Source: Bacteroidota bacterium (GTDB lineage Bacteria; Bacteroidota; Bacteroidia; Bacteroidales; GCA-2748055). From it: a DNA stretch of 44,382 bases. Location: contig JAAEOI010000168.1 in NCBI GenBank assembly GCA_024244665.1, positions 1 through 44,382 on the forward strand. Reading direction: 5' to 3'. Below, in pieces: positions 18,033-25,647 of the stretch (the first letter of the stretch is position 1; each line of letters begins with the position of its first letter). A program made the position numbers and the translations under genes. Below the pieces are notes generated by a model. It had not been told where the DNA came from. It saw only the letters and a list, made by a program, of their open reading frames with translations, and searched no databases.

Positions 18033-18221
18033 TCAATTGCAAGGTTCTTCCGAAATTGGGTTAAAACTATATCCTCTTTCCTTCAACGGGTTCAGCCATT
18101 TACAAACGGCCGAAAATGAAAAACACTTCAAAGAACTCAAAATAAAATCCGCTTCAAGCCACCTGGGAGTAAAACCGTTTTTTAATTCTGCAATCTTATT
18201 GATATCTTTACTCTGCAGCAT
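18033..18221 (-). pseudogene. Possible transposase N-terminal remnant
   Basis: A 62-codon frame from ATG 18221 reads like the start of a DDE transposase of the IS4-like type found in Bacteroidota. It has an initial LQSKDINKIAELKNGFTPRW, then LEADFILSSLKCFSFSAVCK and LKERGYSF, after which similarity stops and a stop codon follows. No continuation is found in the other minus frames to the left. The 560 bp gap from 17840 to 18401 otherwise holds the tRNA-Asn promoter, two inverted repeats and the kinase promoter. The identification rests on recalled family pattern, not a search. Confidence 0.35.
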
Positions 18222-18241
18222 GATTGTGTTTGGAAGGCATA

Positions 18242-18270
18242 GTTAATATGTTCAAAGTCTGTATATTAAC
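18242..18270. repeat. Inverted repeat GTTAATAT/ATATTAAC
   Basis: A perfect 8 bp inverted pair (18242-18249 and 18263-18270) with a 13-base centre. It lies about 100 bp upstream of the kinase -7 box and just upstream of the transposase-like fragment. It could be an operator or an element end. There is no further evidence. Confidence 0.35.
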
Positions 18271-18365
18271 AAAACTATTGTGCTGCTTTGTTCTACTATA
18301 TCTTGTTAGTTTTCACCATTTAAGAGAACTGCGAAACTTTAGTTATTGATCTATGTGATTAACTT

Positions 18366-18373
18366 TATATTTG
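18366..18373 (+). promoter_or_regulatory. -7 box of the pfkB-family kinase gene
   Basis: TATATTTG matches TAnnTTTG and ends 28 bases before the start codon. An ATTG at 18345-18348 is 17 bases upstream, somewhat short for a -33 element. Confidence 0.6.
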
Positions 18374-18401
18374 CAGCTAATTGTAACAAATCCTATTAAT
18401 C

Positions 18402-19382
18402 ATGGCAAAAGTACTTGGTATGGGGAATGCGCTGGTGGACATCATCACACCCCTTGAGAATGATGAGATCCTGAAAGAACTTGGTTTACCCAAAGGCAGC
18501 ATGACCCTCGTGGACCTCGACACTTCCAATTTCATTCATTCAGAAACTGCCGGAATGTCAAAATCCAAAGCTTCCGGCGGATCTGCAGCCAATACCATTC
18601 ACGGCCTTGCCCATCTTGGTGTTGAAACCGGTTTCGTGGGTGCGGTAGGAGATGATGATATTGGGAAGTTCTTTAAAAAAGATATGCAGGTGAATAATAT
18701 TAATCCCATCCTGTTCAGAACCATGCATGAAACTGGCCGTGCCATGGCCCTTATCTCCACCGACTCGGAACGGACCTTTGCAACCTACCTGGGGGCAGCC
18801 GTTGATTTATCGGTCGATGATATCACCCATGACGTATTCGAGGGGTACGATTACTTCTATATTGAAGGTTATCTTGTTCAGAACCACGAGATGATCGAGA
18901 AAGCAGTGAGGCTGGCAGCCAATGCCAACCAGAAGATTTGTCTTGACCTGGCGAGTTATAACGTGGTTGAAGATAATAAGGAATTTTTCATGGAGCTGAT
19001 CACAAAATATGTGGATATTCTGTTTGCAAATGAGGAAGAGATCAAGGCGCTGAGCGGGAAATCGCCGGAAGAGGGAGCTCGCGACCTTGAAGGGTTGGTC
19101 GACCTGGCAGTAATTAAATTGGGAGCTGAAGGCTCTTTCTGTGTTTCGAGCGGAGAGATGATCAGGATCGGTGTACGGCCCTCTAAACCAATCGACACAA
19201 CCGGAGCGGGTGATCTTTATGCAGCTGGGTTTATCTACGGCCACATGAAGGGATTACCCCTGGAAACCTGTGGTAAGATTGGAGCCATCTTGTCGGGCCG
19301 CATCATTGAACTGATTGGAGCAAAGATGGATGAGTCCAACTGGGAGATCCTTCGCAGGGAGATTAAATCCCTTGAGGGCTAA
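18402..19382 (+). CDS. PfkB family carbohydrate/nucleoside kinase (adenosine kinase-like)
   Basis: A 326-residue ribokinase-fold kinase. It has the first PfkB signature region ASGGSAANTIHGLAHLG (about 57-73) and the second, DTTGAGD, at 265-271 with the catalytic base Asp271. Another visible segment is FANEEEIKALSG in the middle. The MGNALVDII start, the GSMTLVD segment and the overall pattern resemble adenosine kinase-like members common in Bacteroidota, which phosphorylate nucleosides or sugars, but the substrate cannot be settled from sequence. The stop codon overlaps the convergent DUF2797 gene by 4 bp. Confidence 0.92.
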   Translation: MAKVLGMGNALVDIITPLENDEILKELGLPKGSMTLVDLDTSNFIHSETAGMSKSKASGGSAANTIHGLAHLGVETGFVGAVGDDDIGKFFKKDMQVNNINPILFRTMHETGRAMALISTDSERTFATYLGAAVDLSVDDITHDVFEGYDYFYIEGYLVQNHEMIEKAVRLAANANQKICLDLASYNVVEDNKEFFMELITKYVDILFANEEEIKALSGKSPEEGARDLEGLVDLAVIKLGAEGSFCVSSGEMIRIGVRPSKPIDTTGAGDLYAAGFIYGHMKGLPLETCGKIGAILSGRIIELIGAKMDESNWEILRREIKSLEG

Positions 19383-20179
19383 CCTGCCCTGAACCGTACC
19401 AGGTAACCCCCGAATTTTCTCATATTAATCACCCGGTTTCCTTCAAAAAGAAGGTACTGCCCCTTGATCCCTGACAGAACACCGGTGATCTCAGACTCCT
19501 TTTCAAAATTGAGGCTTGATATCTTTTGCGGGTATTGGGTCACCGGATAAACGAATTCAAACACCCGGTTGTTGGTCGTCACATGCGGTCTCAGGCTTTC
19601 GGGCACCAGCTGAACAATCCTCTGTTTTTCTTCAGGCAGGTCTGTCTCCACCGGTCCGGGTCCGGTGAGCATTTTTCTCCAGTTTGTTTTATCGCTCATA
19701 TGAGTCTTCAGGGCAAGTTCGATCGCCCCTGCGGTAAACCGGTTGGGCGTTCTGGCCAGTTCAACAGCCTTTATTGCTCCCTGGTCCATCCAGCGAACAG
19801 GAACCTGGGCACTCCGGGTAACCCCCACTTTCAGTCCACTCGTTAGAGAAAGATAGACCACCTGTTCGGTCAAACAGTGTTTCCTGGCATAATCCATATC
19901 CCTGGCAACTCCTTCATGAGCCCTGCACAATTCAGGCCTGAGCACGCACTCTTCCGTCTCCGGGGCTGTGGTAAGGCAGGGATAACAAAAACCCTGGGCA
20001 AATGATTTCCGGGTTTCCCTGCCACAGCGTATACAAGTAATGGTACCCAGGTAAGTCATTGTAATGCTACTCCCAATGAGTTCATTCATTGAAATCTTCT
20101 GGAGCCCCAAAGGAAGCTTATACTCCACCACCTCATTGTGTGAAACCTCCATTTTCCTTATGATTCCGGTAATTTCCAT
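19379..20179 (-). CDS. DUF2797 family protein with Cys clusters and a GIY-YIG-like segment
   Basis: A 266-residue protein whose pattern matches DUF2797, a family without known function. A Cys-x2-Cys-x12-Cys-x2-Cys cluster (Cys49, Cys52, Cys65, Cys68), with further Cys78 and Cys85, is likely to bind zinc. The central segment has VVYLS (107-111), GLKVGVTR (115-122), Arg129, QGA (133-135), a Glu at 154 and His160. This order resembles the small GIY-YIG nucleases of the T5orf172/Mug113 type. The C-terminal part (about 175-266) is beta-rich. A nucleic-acid role is therefore plausible but inferred. It is divergent from the small secreted protein gene. Confidence 0.85.
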   Translation of the reverse strand: MEITGIIRKMEVSHNEVVEYKLPLGLQKISMNELIGSSITMTYLGTITCIRCGRETRKSFAQGFCYPCLTTAPETEECVLRPELCRAHEGVARDMDYARKHCLTEQVVYLSLTSGLKVGVTRSAQVPVRWMDQGAIKAVELARTPNRFTAGAIELALKTHMSDKTNWRKMLTGPGPVETDLPEEKQRIVQLVPESLRPHVTTNNRVFEFVYPVTQYPQKISSLNFEKESEITGVLSGIKGQYLLFEGNRVINMRKFGGYLVRFRAG

Positions 20180-20230
20180 GATCCCGAAGATACTAAATTC
20201 AAACTTTTTTTCATTTTTTTACTACTATGT

Positions 20231-20263
20231 ATTGCATGGTATTATTTTTTTTACATATCTTTG
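20231..20263 (+). promoter_or_regulatory. Promoter of the small secreted protein, PadR and PspC cluster
   Basis: ATTG (20231-20234), a 21-base spacer and TATCTTTG (20256-20263) match the consensus well. The -7 box ends 31 bases before the GTG start at 20295 and is the only good promoter seen before the three-gene run to 22567. Confidence 0.75.
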
Positions 20264-20294
20264 TATTGAAATATTGCTTGCATAAACATATAGC

Positions 20295-20651
20295 GTGAAA
20301 TACATAGTAGTATATATAATCTTAATACTGGGGCTCACCTCTCTGAATTCAGCGGCGCAGAAACCGACCATCGGCTTGCTGCCCAAGACCAGTGAGAGGA
20401 TTCATCCCGAAGCGATGATCGACACCTGCATCATCCATGATTCCCTGGTTCTTTTTGACTCACTTTCACCTGTAAGGGACACTCTCCGGAAAGATCTTGC
20501 AATGTTGGAATTCGCCGGGGATGATTTACCGGCCTTCAGGAAGAGGACCTTTATACCGGGAGTTGTGATAAGAACGGGCCTCTATCCTCTGTTTTTCAAG
20601 AAAATAAATCATATGATTTTTAAAATTTATCTCACCGCATTAAAATTCTGA
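20295..20651 (+). CDS. Small secreted protein of unknown function
   Basis: A 118-residue product that I do not recognise. GTG 20295 is the only usable start and is followed at once by a clear signal peptide (KYIVVYIILILGLTSLNSAA, likely cut before Gln). The mature part of about 95 residues is rich in Asp, Leu and Pro, with paired patterns such as DTCIIHDSLVLFDSLSPVRD and a short hydrophobic stretch GVVIRTGLYPLFF near the end. It lies directly after a good promoter and ends 3 bp before the PadR start, which supports it being real and coupled to the regulator. An alternative is a 5' leader segment with a chance frame. Confidence 0.55.
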   Translation: MKYIVVYIILILGLTSLNSAAQKPTIGLLPKTSERIHPEAMIDTCIIHDSLVLFDSLSPVRDTLRKDLAMLEFAGDDLPAFRKRTFIPGVVIRTGLYPLFFKKINHMIFKIYLTALKF

Positions 20652-20654
20652 CAA

Positions 20655-20984
20655 ATGAATATAGAAAACGCTAAAGCACAGATGCGGAAAGGTATACTGG
20701 AGTACTGTACTCTTTCGATTCTAAATAAACGGGACCTGTATACCTCTGATATTATCAAGGCTTTAAAAGAAAACGACCTGATCGTGGTGGAAGGAACACT
20801 CTATCCCCTTCTGACCAGACAAAAAAATGCAGGCCTGCTCCAGTACCGCTGGGAGGAGAGCACCCAGGGTCCGCCCCGGAAGTATTATGCACTTACCGAG
20901 ATTGGCAAGGCATATCTGAAAGAGCTGGACTCATCCTGGGGCACCCTGATTAAATCGGTTGAATCTATCAAAAACTACAAATAA
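20655..20984 (+). CDS. PadR family transcriptional regulator
   Basis: A 109-residue winged-helix repressor of the PadR-s1 type. The segment AQMRKGILEYCTLSILNKRDLYTSDIIK and the wing region GTLYPLLTRQKNAGLLQYRW are the family signature, followed by PPRKYYALTEIGKAYL. It lacks the extended C-terminal dimerisation domain of long PadR proteins, like others in this subfamily. PadR regulators commonly autoregulate and control adjacent membrane stress genes, here the HAAS/PspC protein that starts 11 bp downstream. The effector is unknown. Confidence 0.93.
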   Translation: MNIENAKAQMRKGILEYCTLSILNKRDLYTSDIIKALKENDLIVVEGTLYPLLTRQKNAGLLQYRWEESTQGPPRKYYALTEIGKAYLKELDSSWGTLIKSVESIKNYK

Positions 20985-20995
20985 CGCCATATACC

Positions 20996-22567
20996 ATGAA
21001 GAAAACGATCAAAATCAATCTGAACGGGATCATCTTCAACATAGATGATGATGCTTATGAAAAACTAAAATCCTACCTGGACACCATCAGCCGCTACTTC
21101 TCCAATAAAAATGAAAGTAAAGAGATAATTGATGATATCGAATCAAGGATTGCAGAGCTGTTTCAGGAGCGGGTATCGGCTGAAAACCAGGTGATCACAC
21201 TGACCATCGTAAATGAGGTAATCGATATCATGGGAAATCCTGAAGATATCGCCGATACCGGTGAGGGCGGTGACGGTCAAAGATCCTTCCATGACACCTA
21301 CTCGAACAGTAAGAAGCTCTACCGTGATCCGGAACAATCGGTGATCGGTGGTGTTTGCGGAGGGCTTGCGGCCTATTTCAGGATGGATGCGGTAATCTTC
21401 CGGCTTCTCTTCGTGATTTTCTTCTTTGCAGGCGGGGCTTCAGTCCTTGTATATGTAATCCTGTGGATCGTACTGCCCAAAGCAGAAACTGCCGCGCAGA
21501 AACTGGAGATGCGTGGAGAGAAGGTCAACGTCTCAAACCTGGAAAAAAAAATTCGCGAGGAGTATGATCACGTGAAAGAGAATGTGAAGGACAATGTTTC
21601 AAGGGCAAAAAGCTCTGATACATATAAAAAAGCACAGAATGGAGCCTCAGATTTTTTCGAGGTCCTGGGAAAAATTCTTCTGGTGTTCGTTAAAGTCATC
21701 TTAATCATCATTGGCACCAGCCTTGTGATTGGCGGCATCGGTATTCTGATCGGACTCATCACCCTCCCATTTGCAGGAGTGCACCTTTTTCCGTTCGAAT
21801 CTTACAATTTTTCCCTTGGTGATGTTTTTATGCCTTTCACCGATCCTGTATCGGTCACCCTTCTTACCATCGCGGTTACCCTGCTGATCATGATCCCCAT
21901 AGGCGCGATGATCTATGCCCTGATCAGGCTAATATTCAACATAAAAACCCGCAACCGGGGAATTGGTGTTGGAGCACTGGTACTCTGGATGGTCTGCCTC
22001 TTTTCAATCATTGGTATCGTCGCCTTCGAAAGCAGTAACTATTCCGATTTTGGCCGCAGCATCATCTCCCATGACCTGGAGGTTGAATCTGACACACTTT
22101 ATATAAAAATCAATGCCGACCAGGAAGAATCCGTGGATGACGAATACCTTGTCGATATCGGCAACCGGTGGTTCCTCCTGGAAGATGCGGAGGCATTTTA
22201 CGGCAGCATCAATATTGACCTGGAAAGAACCAGCAGTGAAAATTTCGTCCTGGAGATTGAGAAAGAGTCAAAAGGCAAAAACTGGGATCGTGCCAAGGAG
22301 AATGCCTCAAACATCGATTATGGATTTCGTCTGCGGGATAATAAGTTAATTCTGGATCCTTACTATTCTGTGGGACTGGAGAATAAATGGAGGTTTCCAA
22401 GAGTGGAAACCACTCTCCGGATCCCGGAGGGAAAAGTGGTTGTGCTCGATCGTGAAACCAGGAACTACCTGGAAGGAATTCGCAATGTGAATAACCTTTC
22501 AGATTGGAATATGGCTGGAAAAACCTGGGAAATGACCGAAGAAGGCCTGGAATTAGTTGCAGAATAA
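20996..22567 (+). CDS. HAAS-like and PspC domain membrane protein
   Basis: A 523-residue envelope protein. Residues about 20-87 form a helical region (YLDTISRYFSN, EIIDDIESRIAELFQ, VNEVIDIMGNPEDIAD) that looks like the HAAS domain, which often accompanies PadR regulators. Residues 107-162 are a PspC domain: YRDPEQSVIGGVCGGLAAYF followed by a hydrophobic helix ending ILWIVLPKAE. A charged linker (about 165-220) leads to four further hydrophobic segments (about 225-350). The C-terminal part is beta-rich, with ETTLRIPEGKVVVL, and resembles Toastrack-like domains of PspC/LiaF proteins. A role in sensing membrane stress is inferred. It is probably cotranscribed with padR. Confidence 0.87.
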   Translation: MKKTIKINLNGIIFNIDDDAYEKLKSYLDTISRYFSNKNESKEIIDDIESRIAELFQERVSAENQVITLTIVNEVIDIMGNPEDIADTGEGGDGQRSFHDTYSNSKKLYRDPEQSVIGGVCGGLAAYFRMDAVIFRLLFVIFFFAGGASVLVYVILWIVLPKAETAAQKLEMRGEKVNVSNLEKKIREEYDHVKENVKDNVSRAKSSDTYKKAQNGASDFFEVLGKILLVFVKVILIIIGTSLVIGGIGILIGLITLPFAGVHLFPFESYNFSLGDVFMPFTDPVSVTLLTIAVTLLIMIPIGAMIYALIRLIFNIKTRNRGIGVGALVLWMVCLFSIIGIVAFESSNYSDFGRSIISHDLEVESDTLYIKINADQEESVDDEYLVDIGNRWFLLEDAEAFYGSINIDLERTSSENFVLEIEKESKGKNWDRAKENASNIDYGFRLRDNKLILDPYYSVGLENKWRFPRVETTLRIPEGKVVVLDRETRNYLEGIRNVNNLSDWNMAGKTWEMTEEGLELVAE

Positions 22568-22588
22568 ATTGATTATTTAGTATATTTG
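22557..22588 (+). promoter_or_regulatory. Promoter of tRNA-Gln
   Basis: TTG (22557-22559), a 21-base spacer and TATATTTG (22581-22588) fit the consensus and lie 23 bases before the mature tRNA. The -33 part overlaps the last codons of the PspC gene. Confidence 0.7.
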
Positions 22589-22611
22589 CACCCGGTTTTC
22601 GCAACCACAAT

Positions 22612-22684
22612 TGACCCGTGGTGTAATTGGCAACACATCTGATTTTGGTTCAGAAGAGTCCAGGTTCGAGCCCTGGCGGGTCAA
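22612..22684 (+). tRNA. tRNA-Gln (TTG)
   Basis: A 73 nt cloverleaf. Acceptor stem TGACCCG pairs with CGGGTCA, with discriminator A. The anticodon arm is TCTGA/TCAGA with loop TTTTGGT and anticodon TTG at 22645-22647. The T-arm is CCAGGTTCGAGCCCTGG. CCA is not encoded. A strong terminator follows. Confidence 0.96.
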
Positions 22685-22697
22685 CAAACTGAAAATG

Positions 22698-22730
22698 AAC
22701 GCCCTGTCACAATGTGACGGGGCGTTTTTT
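22698..22730 (+). terminator. Terminator after tRNA-Gln
   Basis: A 13 bp stem (AACGCCCTGTCAC, loop AAT, GTGACGGGGCGTT, with one G-T pair) is followed by a T run, starting 13 bases after the tRNA. Confidence 0.92.
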
Positions 22731-22788
22731 CGTTCGAACTGGTTAAAAAAAAATCGTTTTCTTCTCCTGGCATAAAATTTTGCTTCTG

Positions 22789-22797
22789 CCCCCCCCC
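22789..22797 (+). repeat. Run of nine C upstream of an outer-membrane protein gene
   Basis: Nine consecutive C lie 56 bases before the -7 box of the beta-barrel gene. A run of nine A is also present at 22745-22753. Homopolymer tracts near outer-membrane genes can vary in length. The position is upstream of the -33 region, so an effect is uncertain. Confidence 0.6.
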
Positions 22798-22852
22798 AAT
22801 GATTAGCCGCACACTTTTGATAAATTCCTTTACAAGCAACAGATTATTGTAT

Positions 22853-22860
22853 TAGCTTTG
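22853..22860 (+). promoter_or_regulatory. -7 box of the beta-barrel gene
   Basis: TAGCTTTG matches TAnnTTTG and ends 16 bases before the ATG. The -33 region (around 22829, TTTA) is weak. Confidence 0.55.
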
Positions 22861-22876
22861 TGTAAAGGGCTTTGTT

Positions 22877-23506
22877 ATGAGATTAAAAAGAGCGGTTTAT
22901 ATATTGGGGTTTCTGTTTGCAGCTTCAACTGCCGGGGCTCAGATTAACATCTATTTCGGAGGAAACCTGCAGGGTAACTACTCCTGGATCAGGACCAATG
23001 AAGAAGCCTCATTTAAGCCAGGTTTTGGCGGAGGTTTCAGTTTTGTGTACTGGGAGTATGAATACTGGTTTATTAAAGCGGGGCTGAACTACCAATATAA
23101 GGCCTCGACATCTTTTGAATACCCGGATGATTTCGGAGTTATCGATATTGGTCCTGACGACCAGATTAATGTTGATATTTATGAGCAGACAGTGGGTGTT
23201 CCACTGACCATCTACTTCAGGCCCGTTGAATCGGGCGAGAATGCCATGTTGATAGCAGGTACAATTGAAACACAGATTACGGCTAACCTGAGAGCCGATA
23301 GCGAGGAGTATGGTGAGATTGTATATAAAGGAAGCGATGTCAAATCTCGGATAAGAACAACCGTGGGCATTGGTATCGGGTACCAGAGGCAGCTGGACAA
23401 GCATACTTTTCTGAATATCTACCCCTCTTTCAATGTGGATCTCAGGGCACAGCGCCCCTTCAATTCTATTACCCTTACTGCTGAGGTCCTATTTGGAATC
23501 TATTAA
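22877..23506 (+). CDS. Outer-membrane beta-barrel protein
   Basis: A 209-residue protein with a signal peptide (RLKRAVYILGFLFAASTAGA, cut before Gln) and alternating amphipathic strands throughout: GGGFSFVYWEYEYWFIKAGL, GVPLTIYFRP, RTTVGIGIGYQRQL. It ends in an aromatic residue (FGIY), as expected for barrel assembly. Size and pattern fit an eight-stranded PorT/OmpA-like barrel of the Bacteroidota outer-membrane-protein-beta-barrel group. The function is not defined. The 3' end overlaps the convergent metalloprotease gene by 18 bp. Confidence 0.8.
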   Translation: MRLKRAVYILGFLFAASTAGAQINIYFGGNLQGNYSWIRTNEEASFKPGFGGGFSFVYWEYEYWFIKAGLNYQYKASTSFEYPDDFGVIDIGPDDQINVDIYEQTVGVPLTIYFRPVESGENAMLIAGTIETQITANLRADSEEYGEIVYKGSDVKSRIRTTVGIGIGYQRQLDKHTFLNIYPSFNVDLRAQRPFNSITLTAEVLFGIY

Positions 23507-24145
23507 CATAATCTGCTGAGCCCTCAACTCTTTCCTTAACAATTTTGACCTGCCAACGGTAAGCCCGTCGAGGTACTCCCAGAACCGGGGACTGTGATCG
23601 CGATGCCTGGTATGCGCAAGTTCATGAAGGATCACGTAGTCGGACAGATGATCGGGAAGCATTACCAGCCAGCTGTTCAGATTTATCCCGTTCCGGGCAT
23701 TGCAACTCCCCCAGCGCGATTTCATCCTGCGTACCTTTACTCCCGAATAGCTCAGTCCGTGTTCCCGGGCCAACTCTTCAACCCTGTTGGGTAAAAAGGC
23801 AGCGGCCTCTTTATGCAGGATCCTCCAGATCGCCTCCTCAATACTGTCCTGATTACCCTTCAAATTAACCGTGATCTGTCTGCCCCGTACCGCAAGAATA
23901 TCTCCCTCCTTAACCGACAGAGCAGTTTCAGATTTACTTGCCCTCTCAGAGATCTTCTGCAGGATCCATCTCCTTTTGGAGAAAACAAAAGCCTCCGCCC
24001 TTTTCAGGCTTACATACCCGGGAACAGTCACCCGGACATCGCCGTCACGACCAATTCTGATGGCCAGATTCTTTGCCCGGCGATTCCTGACATACCTAAT
24101 TCCTCCCATGTCATTGTATTGTACAATATTTTCAGCTAGATTCAT
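23489..24145 (-). CDS. YgjP/DUF45 family zinc metalloprotease
   Basis: A 218-residue protein of the YgjP-like (DUF45, SprT-like gluzincin) family. The zinc motif HELAHTRHRDHSPRFW gives His-Glu-x2-His with a downstream His. Just upstream is the conserved RRMKSRWGSCNARNGINLN segment. The N-terminal part (RRAKNLAIRIGRDGDVRVTVPG) is also typical. Members are small cytoplasmic proteases, sometimes tied to restriction systems or DNA-protein crosslink repair, but no such partner is present here. It is divergent from tolC with a 53 bp gap. Confidence 0.93.
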   Translation of the reverse strand: MNLAENIVQYNDMGGIRYVRNRRAKNLAIRIGRDGDVRVTVPGYVSLKRAEAFVFSKRRWILQKISERASKSETALSVKEGDILAVRGRQITVNLKGNQDSIEEAIWRILHKEAAAFLPNRVEELAREHGLSYSGVKVRRMKSRWGSCNARNGINLNSWLVMLPDHLSDYVILHELAHTRHRDHSPRFWEYLDGLTVGRSKLLRKELRAQQIMLIDSK

Positions 24146-24198
24146 TCAGAATTAAATGCTTATCCATAACTTTAGCGCTTACAAAAAAAGTGAAAAAT

Positions 24199-25638
24199 AT
24201 GCGAAAATCCGCCTTTCTGCCTTTTCTGTTGCTTATTATTCTCTTCCGGGTTTCAGCCCAGGAGCCAGCCCATGATTCATGGTCGATTGAAGATTGCATC
24301 GAATATGCAATGGAGAATAATATCCAGATTAAACAGACAGTACTGAACACACGGTATAATGAGAATCTGCTGAAGCAATCCAGGCTTGGACAGATCCCAA
24401 ATCTGAATGGAAGCTCCAACTACACGTATTCATTGGGGCGGGCGCTGGACCAGACTACCTACCAGTTCACTGACAACCAGCAGATCAACTCCATCAGCCT
24501 GGGAATCAGCTCATCGGTTAACCTGTTCAACGGTCTGAAAGTAAGGAACACCATTGAGCAGAATGAACTGAACCTGCTGGCCAGTTATGAGGATGTTGAG
24601 AAGATAAAGAATGATATTTCTCTCAATATTGCAGCGGCCTACCTTACCATCCTCTTCAACAAGGAACTAATAACGGTTACCGAGAATCAGCTGGAGATCA
24701 CAGGCCAGCAGGTGGAACGGACACGTAAAATGGTGGATGCCGGAAAACTGGCCGAAGGAAGTTACCTGGAGATCCAGGCCCAGTATGCTTCCGAAGAACT
24801 GAACCTTGTCAATGCAGAGAATCAGCTGGCCATTTCCATGCTGAACCTGCAACAGACACTCGACCTTCCTGTGGATACGTCATTTGATGTGATTATTCCT
24901 CAACTTGAGGACCCGGCTGCAGACCCCATCGTCATGAGTGCACTGGAGGTTTACCGGATCGCCGAGCAGGAGATGCCCCAAATCAAGGGGGCTGAGCTTT
25001 CACTCCAGAGTTCTGAAAAACAACTTAGCATTGCCAAAGGGGGCAGGTCACCTCAGCTCTACCTTTCCGGGAACTATAATACGGGATATTCAGATATCAG
25101 GGAACAGGTGACCGAATTAACATTGGTCTCCCCGATTATCGGAAACACCTCTCCCGATTTCACCGGAACCAATGTATACGGCGCCGAATTCAACTTTCCC
25201 ACCTACGGTAAATATCCGTTTTTTGACCAGATGCTTGACAATACATCGGTTGGTGTGGGGCTCGGGCTGTCCATCCCAATCTTTAACGGATGGCAGGTGA
25301 ATACCGGTATTGCCAATGCAAGGATCATGCTTGAGAATTCCCAGCTGGAACTCCAGAGCAGAAAACTTGCCCTCTATGCATCCATCCAAAAGGCTTATAC
25401 TGATGCTCTTGCAGCACTTAAGAAGTTCAGGGCCACCGAACATGCACTCGTCTCCATGGCAGAATCCTTCAAATATACCGAGAAGAAGTTTGAAGTAGGG
25501 CTTGTAAATACAGTGGACTACAATACCTCAAAGAATCAACTGACCGCCACCCAGTCGGATCTGCTCCAGGCAAAATATGACTTTATCTTCAGGATTAATA
25601 TTCTTAACTTTTACCAGGGGGAACCCATTACACTTTAA
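24199..25638 (+). CDS. TolC family outer-membrane efflux protein
   Basis: A 479-residue outer-membrane channel. ATG 24199 starts the signal peptide MRKSAFLPFLLLIILFRVSA. A GTG three codons upstream is not needed. The two-fold repeat is visible: WSIEDCIEYAMENNIQIKQT near the start and the second half beginning with a SLQSSEKQLSIAKGG segment. It has extended coiled-coil helices and ends with EVGLVNTVDYNTSKNQLTAT, the usual last-repeat motif. TolC proteins form the exit duct for tripartite exporters. It is followed 9 bp later by the HlyD-like adaptor, but no inner-membrane transporter follows. Confidence 0.93.
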   Translation: MRKSAFLPFLLLIILFRVSAQEPAHDSWSIEDCIEYAMENNIQIKQTVLNTRYNENLLKQSRLGQIPNLNGSSNYTYSLGRALDQTTYQFTDNQQINSISLGISSSVNLFNGLKVRNTIEQNELNLLASYEDVEKIKNDISLNIAAAYLTILFNKELITVTENQLEITGQQVERTRKMVDAGKLAEGSYLEIQAQYASEELNLVNAENQLAISMLNLQQTLDLPVDTSFDVIIPQLEDPAADPIVMSALEVYRIAEQEMPQIKGAELSLQSSEKQLSIAKGGRSPQLYLSGNYNTGYSDIREQVTELTLVSPIIGNTSPDFTGTNVYGAEFNFPTYGKYPFFDQMLDNTSVGVGLGLSIPIFNGWQVNTGIANARIMLENSQLELQSRKLALYASIQKAYTDALAALKKFRATEHALVSMAESFKYTEKKFEVGLVNTVDYNTSKNQLTATQSDLLQAKYDFIFRINILNFYQGEPITL

Positions 25639-25647
25639 TTATCTATT

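Noticed and set aside
18037..18246. Plus-strand frame of 69 codons in the gap
   Set aside because: It starts at TTG, has no signal or motif, and the opposite strand has a better explanation.
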